DNA of 64,000 nucleotides from PALSA-600 sp963842335. GTDB lineage: Bacteria; Actinomycetota; Thermoleophilia; Gaiellales; Gaiellaceae. Shown here one piece after another: positions 26,813 through 34,371 of this stretch. Location of the stretch: contig CAWJGF010000010.1 in NCBI GenBank assembly GCA_963842335.1, positions 186,001-250,000 of the forward strand, in the 5' to 3' direction. The translations under genes were made by a program, and so were the position numbers. Every line of letters starts with the position of its first letter. Within the stretch, counting starts at the first letter, position 1. Under the pieces are notes generated by a model that saw only the letters and a list, made by a program, of their open reading frames with translations, ran no database searches and was not told the DNA's origin.

Positions 26813-27849
26813 CCGCGCTCGCCGACGAGCGGACGGTCGCGGCGCCGCGCGCCGGCGCTCACCCGGTTGCCGAGTTGCTGTTCCGCTTCCGTGAGCTCGG
26901 AATCGTGCTCGCACTCGTGATCGTCGTCGGCGTCACAACGATCGACAACCACCTCTTTCTCAGCACGACAAGCGTTCAGCAACTTCTTTCGGGCGCGGCG
27001 ATCATCGCGCTGCTCTCCATCGGCGAGACGATCGTCATCGTCACGCGGAACGTCGACCTCTCGATCGGCTCCGTCCTCGGCATCTCCGCGTATGCGGTCG
27101 GCGTGGTCTACGTGCACCATCCGCACGCCCCGCTCGTGGTTGTCTTTCTTGTCGCTCTCGGGATCGGAGTGGTCTGTGGGGCTGTCAATGGCGCGATCGT
27201 GACGATCGCCCGTGTGCCGAGCCTCGTCGTCACGCTCGGGACGCTCTACATCATCCGCGGGATCGACGGCGCCTGGGCGGGTGGCAACCAGGTGAATGCC
27301 TCGATGCTGCCGGGGAACTTCAACAAGATCGGTTACGGCACCCTCCTCGGTGTCCCGTACCTCGGCATCATCGCCATTGTCGCGGTCGGGATCGCGACGT
27401 ACGCAATGCGCACGTTCCGTACTGCGCGCGACTTCTACGCGATCGGCTCCGACCCGGACGCGGCGCGCCTCGCCGGCATCCCGGTCGGGCCGCGCGTTTT
27501 CCTTGCCTTCGTGCTGAGCGGCGGCATCGCGGGTCTCGCCGGGGCGATCTGGCTTTCGTACTTCGGCTCGGTCGATGCGATTGCCGGCGTCGGTTACGAG
27601 TTCCAGGTGATCGCTGCGGTCGTCGTCGGCGGCGTTGCGATCTTCGGCGGTAGCGGCACCGTGCTCGGGGCCGCGCTGGGCGCGCTCCTCTTGAACACCA
27701 TCAACAGCGCACTCGTCGTGGTGAACGTGTCGTCGTTCTGGAGCCAGGCGCTCGCCGGGGCGCTTCTGCTCGCTGCGATCGCGTTCGACCGCCTGATCGC
27801 GGTGCGCGTGGCGCCTGCCCTGCGAACGCGACGGAGAGCCGGTGGCTGA
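26809..27849 (+). CDS. rhaP: Rhamnose ABC transporter permease 1
   Basis: A 346-residue CUT2-family permease with about 9-10 membrane helices. Family signatures: VIVTRNVDLSIGSVLGISAY near residues 78-97 and VVGGVAIFGGSGTVLGAALG near 271-290. GTG 26809 overlaps the ATPase stop by 4 bases (GTGA). It is paired with a second permease to form the channel of the importer. Confidence 0.92.
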   Translation: MTALADERTVAAPRAGAHPVAELLFRFRELGIVLALVIVVGVTTIDNHLFLSTTSVQQLLSGAAIIALLSIGETIVIVTRNVDLSIGSVLGISAYAVGVVYVHHPHAPLVVVFLVALGIGVVCGAVNGAIVTIARVPSLVVTLGTLYIIRGIDGAWAGGNQVNASMLPGNFNKIGYGTLLGVPYLGIIAIVAVGIATYAMRTFRTARDFYAIGSDPDAARLAGIPVGPRVFLAFVLSGGIAGLAGAIWLSYFGSVDAIAGVGYEFQVIAAVVVGGVAIFGGSGTVLGAALGALLLNTINSALVVVNVSSFWSQALAGALLLAAIAFDRLIAVRVAPALRTRRRAGG

Positions 27850-28927
27850 GCTCGACGACTTCAAGCCGGGCGACGAGGTCTCGGGCGGCCGCCGCGAGCG
27901 ACAGAGCCCCGTCCGACAGGGACTCGGCCTGGTCGTGCGCTGGGAGACCCTCCTGCTCGTCCTGCTCCTCTGCACGATCGCGTTCGGCGCGAGTGTCTCG
28001 CCGTACTTCCTGCAGTCGACGAATCTCTTCTTCATCTGCCTGAACGTCGGTGAGATCGCGATCATGGCGCTCCCGCTCACACTGATCGTGGTCACGGGCG
28101 AGATCGACCTGTCGGTGGGGTCCATGCTCGGCCTGTGTGGAGTCCTCATGGCCGAGCTGTTCAAGCACGGCTGGCCGATCTGGCCGGCGATGATCGCGGC
28201 CGTCGCCCTCGGGGCGGTACTGGGTGCCTTCAACGGCTTCCTCATCACACGCGTCGGGCTGCCCTCGCTCGCAGTCACGATCGGGACGCTGACCCTCTAC
28301 CGCGGCATCGCGCAGGGAATCCTGCCCACGGACACGATCGGCGGCTTCCCGACGTATCTCACGAACATCGGCGTGGTCCCCATCTCTGGCACGCACATCC
28401 CGTACTCGATCGCGTTCTTCGCGGTGCTCGCTGTCATCTTCGCCGTCGTCCTCCATGCGACCCCACTGGGACGGGCGATCTTCGCGATCGGGTCAGGCCA
28501 GGAAGCGGCGTTCTTCGCCGGCATTCGCGTCAAGCGGATCAAGTTCTGGCTCTTCGTTCTCTCCGGGATACTCAGCGGCTTCGCAGGCGTGCTCTGGTCA
28601 CTCCGGTTCGCCTCGGCCCGCTACGACTCGGGCGTCGGGCTGGAACTGTTCGTCGTCACGGCCGTTCTGCTCGGCGGTATCTCGATCTTCGGCGGTCGCG
28701 GCACGATTGCCGGTGTTGTCCTCGCGGTTGCCGTTCTCGGCACGCTGCAGACGGCTCTGACTGCCGACCTCGTTCCGGCACAGGATCAGAACATCGTCGT
28801 CGGCGGTCTGCTCCTTGCGAGCGTGATCATCCCGAACGCCCGCGGGCTGTATCGGCGCGCCCGGGTGCGGCTACGGAGTGCGGGAGCTCGCAGGCAGGCC
28901 GCCGCGGCTCAGGCGGAGGCGCAATGA
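27842..28927 (+). CDS. rhaQ: Rhamnose ABC transporter permease 2
   Basis: A 361-residue CUT2 permease, homologous to the preceding gene: LIVVTGEIDLSVGSMLGLCG and LGGISIFGGRGTIAGVVLAV are the same two signatures. About 10 helices and a charged cytoplasmic tail rich in Ala, Arg and Gln. Starts with GTG 8 bases inside the previous gene; its stop overlaps the isomerase start by 4 bases. Confidence 0.92.
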   Translation: MAELDDFKPGDEVSGGRRERQSPVRQGLGLVVRWETLLLVLLLCTIAFGASVSPYFLQSTNLFFICLNVGEIAIMALPLTLIVVTGEIDLSVGSMLGLCGVLMAELFKHGWPIWPAMIAAVALGAVLGAFNGFLITRVGLPSLAVTIGTLTLYRGIAQGILPTDTIGGFPTYLTNIGVVPISGTHIPYSIAFFAVLAVIFAVVLHATPLGRAIFAIGSGQEAAFFAGIRVKRIKFWLFVLSGILSGFAGVLWSLRFASARYDSGVGLELFVVTAVLLGGISIFGGRGTIAGVVLAVAVLGTLQTALTADLVPAQDQNIVVGGLLLASVIIPNARGLYRRARVRLRSAGARRQAAAAQAEAQ

Positions 28928-30357
28928 GACCGGGAGCAGCCCCGAAGGTCGGCATCTTCGGTATCGGCCTCGCCGCCTACTGGCCGCAGTTCGAAGGGCT
29001 GCGGGAACGGCTCGAGGGGTACCAGCAGGGGATCCAAGCGCAGCTCGAGGCGCTCGGCGTCGAGGTTGTCTCCGCCGGCCTCGTCGACACGGCGCAGGCG
29101 GCGCGGGACGCCGGAGCGACGCTTGCCGCGGCCCGCGTGGATCTCGTGCTGGTCTACACGGCGACCTACGCAACGTCGTCGCAAGTGCTCCCGGTCGTGC
29201 AGGCGGTTGCTGCGCCCGTGGTCATCCTCAACCTCCAACCGACCCGCTCGGTCGACTACGACGCCATGACAACCGGCGAGTGGCTCGCCAACTGCTCGGC
29301 CTGCTGCGTCCCGGAGATCGCAGGCGCGTTCGCGCGCGCCCGCATCCCGTACCGAACGGTAACCGGGACACTGCTCGACGGCGACGCGGCGTGGGACGTG
29401 CTGCGCGAGTGGGCGGACGCAACGTCTGCCGTTCGAAGCTTGCGGACGGCGCGTATCGGCTTCCTGGGTCATACCTATCCAGGGATGCTCGACATGTACT
29501 CCGACTTCACACAGGTGCACGCGCAGACCGGTGCGCACGTCGAGGTGCTCGAGATCGACGATCTCGTCGAGCGGGTGGAGTCGGCCGACGGTGCGGCAAT
29601 CGAGCGCAAGGGCGAGGAGATCCGGCAGGTGTTCGAGCTCGCCGCCGCAGGCAGCGATCCGATCGCCGTGGACATCACGCCCGAGGCGTTCGAGTGGTCT
29701 GCGCGTGTCGCCGTGGGGCTCGATCGTCTGGTCTCCGACTTCGAGCTGGACGGGCTCACCTATTACTACCGCGGCGTGGGCGGGAACATTGCCGAGCGGG
29801 TCGCGGCCGGTCTGATCGTCGGCAACTCACTGCTCACATCGCGAGGCGTGCCCGCCGCCGGCGAGGGCGACCTGAAGACGAACATCGCGATGCTGCTGCT
29901 CGACCGGCTCGGCTGCGGCGGGTCGTACACCGAGTTCTACGGCCTCGACTTCGATGAGGGGTTCATCCTGATGGGACATGACGGCCCCGGCCATCTTGCG
30001 ATCGCGGATGGTCGACCTGTCGCTCGCGCGCTGAAGCTCTACCACGGCAAGGCCGGAGCCGGGCTGTCGATCGAGATGAAGGTCAAGCTCGGCCCGGTGA
30101 CGGTTCTCTGCTTGACGCAGACGGCCGAGGGTCGGCTGAAGCTGATCGCGGCCGAGGGCGAGTCGATCGCCGGACCGACCTTTCGCATCGGCAATACAAA
30201 CTCGCGCATCCGTTTCGAGTCGGCCCCAAGGGTGTTTTTCGATGCATGGTGCGCGGAAGGGCCGACGCACCACGTGGCGCTCGGCGTCGGCCACGAGCTT
30301 TCGCGCCTCCGCAAGGTCGCCGATCTTCTCGGGCTCGAGCTCTCGGTGGTCGAATAA
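28924..30357 (+). CDS. L-arabinose/L-fucose isomerase-family sugar isomerase
   Basis: A 477-residue protein of the L-fucose isomerase/AraA fold. N-terminal Rossmann-like domain (KVGIFGIGLAAYWPQFEGL, DLVLVYTATYATSSQVLPVV), a middle domain with ARIGFLGHTYPGMLDMYSDF, and a C-terminal domain with metal-ligand candidates Glu (EFYGLDFDEGF), His (GHDGPGHLAI) and His near residue 447 (PTHHVALGVGHE). It is co-transcribed with the rhamnose importer although a RhaI isomerase is already present, so it may process another 6-deoxy or pentose sugar brought in by the same importer. The substrate is inferred only at family level. Confidence 0.8.
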   Translation: MRPGAAPKVGIFGIGLAAYWPQFEGLRERLEGYQQGIQAQLEALGVEVVSAGLVDTAQAARDAGATLAAARVDLVLVYTATYATSSQVLPVVQAVAAPVVILNLQPTRSVDYDAMTTGEWLANCSACCVPEIAGAFARARIPYRTVTGTLLDGDAAWDVLREWADATSAVRSLRTARIGFLGHTYPGMLDMYSDFTQVHAQTGAHVEVLEIDDLVERVESADGAAIERKGEEIRQVFELAAAGSDPIAVDITPEAFEWSARVAVGLDRLVSDFELDGLTYYYRGVGGNIAERVAAGLIVGNSLLTSRGVPAAGEGDLKTNIAMLLLDRLGCGGSYTEFYGLDFDEGFILMGHDGPGHLAIADGRPVARALKLYHGKAGAGLSIEMKVKLGPVTVLCLTQTAEGRLKLIAAEGESIAGPTFRIGNTNSRIRFESAPRVFFDAWCAEGPTHHVALGVGHELSRLRKVADLLGLELSVVE

Positions 30358-30359
30358 CG

Positions 30360-30986
30360 CTACGGAGCGCGGACCGGCTTGCTGTCCGCGATCCCGAGGA
30401 GAACGCCGTCGTCCCGGTGGAAGACTTCGACCCGCACGAAATAGGTGCGGGTCGAAACAGGCGGTGCAGGAAGCCAAAACTCGACGACTGACCGGTCGCT
30501 CGGTGAGTTGAGCCGCTCCGAGAAGACCGGGACGTCGCCCAGCTGGCGTAAGCGACGGCGTGTCCTCGCGTCATACATCGAGGCGAGCAGTCCGATCGAG
30601 CGCGACTTGAAGCCCTGCACTTCGAGCTGGACGAACACGTCCTCGCCGGGCAGCGTCAGCACCGAGGCGCCCGCTTCCTTCGTGTATTCCTGCCGCTCGC
30701 TCGCGAGCTCCTTTTTGGAGACGATCACCGCCCGGCGGGCGAGGAAGCTCTTCAGACTGACATCGCTGTCGACGGCGAACACCGTGGCCGTCGCTCCCAG
30801 GTTCGTGCGTGGATCCGGGGTCAGATCCGGACGCAGCTGGAAGATGAGTGCGATCCCGCCCGACGCGAGTGCGACGATCGCCGTCAGCATCGCGCCGCTC
30901 ATCGAGAAGACCGACCTCAAACTGCGCGAGCGCGACGTGGGGCGTTCGGCCGGCGCCCCTTCGGGCGTCTCCTCTGCCGTTTCCAC
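30360..30986 (-). CDS. Single-pass membrane protein of unknown function
   Basis: A 208-residue protein with a short Arg/Ser-rich cytoplasmic head, one transmembrane helix (AMLTAIVALASGGIALIFQL, about residues 32-51) and an extracytoplasmic domain of about 150 residues that looks beta-rich. No family recognised. GTG start, 9 bases after the end of the NHL-repeat gene on the same strand, so they form a likely two-gene unit. Converges on the isomerase gene with a 2-base gap. Confidence 0.7.
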   Translation of the reverse strand: METAEETPEGAPAERPTSRSRSLRSVFSMSGAMLTAIVALASGGIALIFQLRPDLTPDPRTNLGATATVFAVDSDVSLKSFLARRAVIVSKKELASERQEYTKEAGASVLTLPGEDVFVQLEVQGFKSRSIGLLASMYDARTRRRLRQLGDVPVFSERLNSPSDRSVVEFWLPAPPVSTRTYFVRVEVFHRDDGVLLGIADSKPVRAP

Positions 30987-30995
30987 GCGGTTCGC

Positions 30996-32477
30996 CTATC
31001 TCCGAACCGTCAGGGGCTGTTTGTCGAACTTGCTGAGTGTGCGTGTCCCGCCTTCGTCGGCGTTGTTGTTCTCGACCGTGCCGGTCGACTTGATCTCCAT
31101 CACGTACGAGCCGCGGTCAACGCCGGGCAGCTTGACGACGTTCAGGCCGGCGGATCCCTGGCGCGTCAGAGTCCGTATCCGACGGCCGCGCTGGAGCAGC
31201 GACGTCTGCACCTGGAATGCGCGTGTGGTGATGAACTTGATCGCGACCGACCGGTGCGCATGGACGGCGTCGCGTGGGCCGGTGATGTAGAAGAGCGGCC
31301 ACAAGGCGCCGGACGGCGAGCCGCCGGCCCCCACACAGGCGCCGGTATCGGCCGCTCCGGCAACCGTCTTGATCTTGCGGTTGGTCAGGATCAACCTGAC
31401 GTTGCCCGTCGCCGTCGCCTCGTTGTTGTAGTCGACAACGAGCAGGCCGTTCGCGGTCACCGCGAGTCCTGCCGGCGTCGCGAACGTGGCGTCGACGGCC
31501 GGTCCACCATCGCCGCTGCTGTCGCAGTCGCCCGTGCCGGCGATCACCGCTCGGTCTCCGTTCGGCGAGACGGCGACGATCTGGCGCCCGTCGAGGACGA
31601 CGATGTCGCCCGCTGCATCCTGCACCAGGCCGCCGGGATTCACCGTCAACTGGCCGAAGAGGTCGTGAGTGAGGTTCGTGTCGCTGCCCGGCACGCTCGA
31701 GATGACGCCGCCGGGTGAGACGCGCCGGACGATGTTGTTGCCTGCGTCGAGGATGAGGATGGAGCCGTTCGCCAGCGGCACCACACGTGTCGGCGCGTTC
31801 AGCGTCGCGCTGCGTGCGGCGCCGCCGTCGCCGGTGTAGTCGGCGGCGCCGGTGCCTGCAACGACCGTCAACTTGCCGTCGGCCGAAACGCGCAGCACGA
31901 GGTTCGCGCCCGTGTCGGCGATCAGGAACCCTCCGCTCTGGATCGCGGCGACACCTGTGGGTGCGTCGAGATCCACGCTCGTGGCCGCGGCCGGAGTCGC
32001 GCTCGGCGGGTGGCCGCTGCTGCCGCCGGGATGTCCCGCGACCGTTGTGATCGTGCCGGTCGGCGAGACGCGGCGGATGACGTTGTTGCCCGTGTCGGCG
32101 ATCAGGAGAGCGCCGCCGGCCACGGGCGCGACGTCGTTCGGGTTGTCGAGTTGTGCGGCGTTTGCGGGACCGTGATCGCCGCTGAAACCGGAGACCCCGA
32201 TGCCGGCGACCGTCGAGATCACGCCGTTCGGCAACACCATCCGGATCGCCTCGTTGCCTGCATCGGCGATGAAATACCCTCCCGAGCGTCGTGCCGTGAC
32301 GGCCAACGGCCGGAGGAGCCGCGCGTTCACGGCAGGACCGCCGTCGCCGCAGAACGTCTCGTTGTCATTCGAGCAGGGGAACCTGGCCGCGGTCTGCGTC
32401 GAGTCCGCTCCGCCGGCGGTCAGAAGCCAAATTGCCGCAGTGCCGACGAGAACCTGGAACCAACGGTTCGGCGACAC
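30996..32477 (-). CDS. Secreted NHL-repeat beta-propeller protein
   Basis: A 493-residue exported protein with signal peptide (MSPNRWFQVLVGTAAIWLLT). About six NHL repeats follow, each of the form GGYFIADAGNEAIRMVLPNG...ISTVAG or close variants (ALLIADTGNNVIRRVSPTG, GGFLIADTGANLVLRVSADG, SILILDAGNNIVRRVSPGG). These units build a propeller. The last 100 residues form a separate beta domain. GTG start with AAGGGGG upstream. Role unknown; propellers of this type usually bind ligands or proteins at the cell surface. Confidence 0.85.
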   Translation of the reverse strand: MSPNRWFQVLVGTAAIWLLTAGGADSTQTAARFPCSNDNETFCGDGGPAVNARLLRPLAVTARRSGGYFIADAGNEAIRMVLPNGVISTVAGIGVSGFSGDHGPANAAQLDNPNDVAPVAGGALLIADTGNNVIRRVSPTGTITTVAGHPGGSSGHPPSATPAAATSVDLDAPTGVAAIQSGGFLIADTGANLVLRVSADGKLTVVAGTGAADYTGDGGAARSATLNAPTRVVPLANGSILILDAGNNIVRRVSPGGVISSVPGSDTNLTHDLFGQLTVNPGGLVQDAAGDIVVLDGRQIVAVSPNGDRAVIAGTGDCDSSGDGGPAVDATFATPAGLAVTANGLLVVDYNNEATATGNVRLILTNRKIKTVAGAADTGACVGAGGSPSGALWPLFYITGPRDAVHAHRSVAIKFITTRAFQVQTSLLQRGRRIRTLTRQGSAGLNVVKLPGVDRGSYVMEIKSTGTVENNNADEGGTRTLSKFDKQPLTVRR

Positions 32478-32535
32478 GGCACCCCCTTCGTGACGATCGT
32501 TCCTAAACGAGGGGTACTACTTGACCGAGCGGCTG

Positions 32536-33954
32536 TCAAGCCTTGGCTCGAGCGTCGTGGCTGTCGGATCGCCGTGCGGCCAGACAGGGGTGCTTGTCGG
32601 CGGGATCGACGAGAATCGTTGCACCGCGCATCGGGTGGTGATCACGGACACCGAGGCCGGCGCGCAGAACCCGGATGTGCCCGTTCGGGGCGACGATGTA
32701 GACACCGGAGCAAGCGCGACCGGGACTCTCGGCGAGGACCAGCCGAGGTTGATGTGGCAGGTACCACTCGAGCGGCGAGCGGTACGAAAGGGGGCTGCCG
32801 AACACGGCAATCGGATCAGACGGGCGCCAGCCGTCGTGGACAAGGCCGCGCGCGATCAGGTCGAAGCGGGGGAACGCATTCGCAGTCGAGAGATCGAGGG
32901 AGACTGCAAGCGCAAGGCACAAGGACGTCGCGACCGCCGCCGCCGCGCGGCGCGGCAGGCGACTCACGGCGACCGCGATCGCGATCGCCGCAAATGGCCC
33001 GACGCCGATCAGGTTGCGCAGGGCGAAGATGCGAATACCCGATGCCCAGACGACAGCAGCGAAGGCGAGGGGCAGCACTCCCAGTGCGGCGACCAGCCGC
33101 CCTTCCGGTGAGTGGCGCGTCAGGTGCCACATTCCGAAGAGAACGGCAGCGGCACCGATCGTCGAAAGCAGGAAGCCCAGCGACGTGTTGTCGTAGCCGT
33201 AGGTGAACAGCCGCAACGGGACCGCCCACACGTAGCGTGCGCGGAATGGCCCGATCCACGAGAAGCGGTCCTGGTGGTACTGCCGGAGCGCGATCGGCGC
33301 CCAGAGTGCGGCGAGTGCACCGCCGCCTGCGATCGCGAGCGTCGCACGACGTGCGATCCCGGCAGCTCGCGGGTCGATGTGCAGCCAGCTGAGCGCCGCC
33401 AGAACGGAGAACAGGAAGAAGTAATGCGTGAGGCAGCCGGCGATGACGACACCTGCGAGCGCGAGCTCGCGGCGGAACGACGGTGCGGACAGCTCGGCGA
33501 GCAGGACGAGCCCGAACAGAAGGGACAGCAACGCAAACAGCTCATAGGCGCGGAGCTCCTGTCCTCGAGCGACGAACTCGCCTCCGAGTGCCACCAGGAC
33601 GCCGGCGGCAATGGCGAGCGGTAGGTCGACGAACCGTCGTGCGAGCACGACGACGCAGGCGGCAAGCGCTCCGCCCGCAGCGACTGAAAGGAGGCGAACG
33701 TCGCGAAGCGGCATGCCGCTCACGTGCAACGTCCAGGCAAGGAAGTACCAGAGAGGCGGCGTCGACTCGGTGCGGGCCACGTGCCCGAGCATTCGGAGAA
33801 GCGTCGGCTCGCGGAGAATCCGGGCAGACGCGACCTCGTCCTGCCAGAACGGCTCGTCGTAGACGCCCGGCAGCCGCACCAGCACGGCGAGAAGCGCTGC
33901 GCCGCACGCGCCGACGGCGAGCGGCCTCCTTCCAGCTGCGGTGAGCAGTCGCAT
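32536..33954 (-). CDS. Membrane glycosyltransferase, GT39/ArnT-like (PMT_2)
   Basis: A 472-residue integral membrane protein with about 11 helices. After the first helix comes VYDEPFWQDEVASARIL, the acidic pair typical of GT-C enzymes of the ArnT/PMT family that use lipid-linked sugars and face the outside. ATG 33954 is used; a longer reading frame upstream is Arg-rich and overlaps a separate small gene. The C-terminus is an extracytoplasmic domain of about 90 residues. Probably adds mannose or arabinose-like sugars to a cell-envelope acceptor. Confidence 0.8.
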   Translation of the reverse strand: MRLLTAAGRRPLAVGACGAALLAVLVRLPGVYDEPFWQDEVASARILREPTLLRMLGHVARTESTPPLWYFLAWTLHVSGMPLRDVRLLSVAAGGALAACVVVLARRFVDLPLAIAAGVLVALGGEFVARGQELRAYELFALLSLLFGLVLLAELSAPSFRRELALAGVVIAGCLTHYFFLFSVLAALSWLHIDPRAAGIARRATLAIAGGGALAALWAPIALRQYHQDRFSWIGPFRARYVWAVPLRLFTYGYDNTSLGFLLSTIGAAAVLFGMWHLTRHSPEGRLVAALGVLPLAFAAVVWASGIRIFALRNLIGVGPFAAIAIAVAVSRLPRRAAAAVATSLCLALAVSLDLSTANAFPRFDLIARGLVHDGWRPSDPIAVFGSPLSYRSPLEWYLPHQPRLVLAESPGRACSGVYIVAPNGHIRVLRAGLGVRDHHPMRGATILVDPADKHPCLAARRSDSHDARAKA

Positions 33955-34016
33955 CGACCGAGGACATTCCCGCAGGCTTGATGACGGCAGCCTGAATGCT
34001 CGGCAGGCGCCCGCTG

Positions 34017-34226
34017 CTACGGCAAGCAGCCCTCGCTGCGCGGCGTGCCGTCGCCGCCGACCACCTTGCCGTCCCGAAGGACGACCGGCCCGATCGACGA
34101 CACACCGTGCGTGCAAACCGGCGTCGTGCCCGCGCTCATCCGCTCGGCGGATGATGTGGCGGCGAACAGAAGCACCGAAGCGAGGATCGCCCCGAAGCAC
34201 GCCAGACGGGTGAACGGTGCGGGCAT
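34017..34226 (-). CDS. Small secreted protein (69 residues)
   Basis: A short protein with a signal peptide (MPAPFTRLACFGAILASVLL, cleavage around SSAER) and a mature part of about 40 residues with two cysteines (TPVCTHGV and SEGCLP), consistent with one disulfide. GGGAGA lies about 2-7 bases before ATG 34226. No family known. It precedes the glycosyltransferase gene on the same strand. Confidence 0.5.
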   Translation of the reverse strand: MPAPFTRLACFGAILASVLLFAATSSAERMSAGTTPVCTHGVSSIGPVVLRDGKVVGGDGTPRSEGCLP

Positions 34227-34371
34227 CGTCTCCCAAGACGCGCTCGAGGCGGTGTCTCTTCCGGTTTCACCAACCTGTCACCGTCCTGCCGCGAAACCGC
34301 AGACCCGTGGACGTGGCGCGGTGCGGAGGATCGGGCCGTCGATTTCATTGGGCGAAAAGGGGGAGAACAAC

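Noticed and set aside
25214..28278. Long minus-strand frames opposite the rhamnose transporter genes
   Set aside because: Asp/Arg-rich low-complexity translations with no domains; opposite strongly supported ABC genes.
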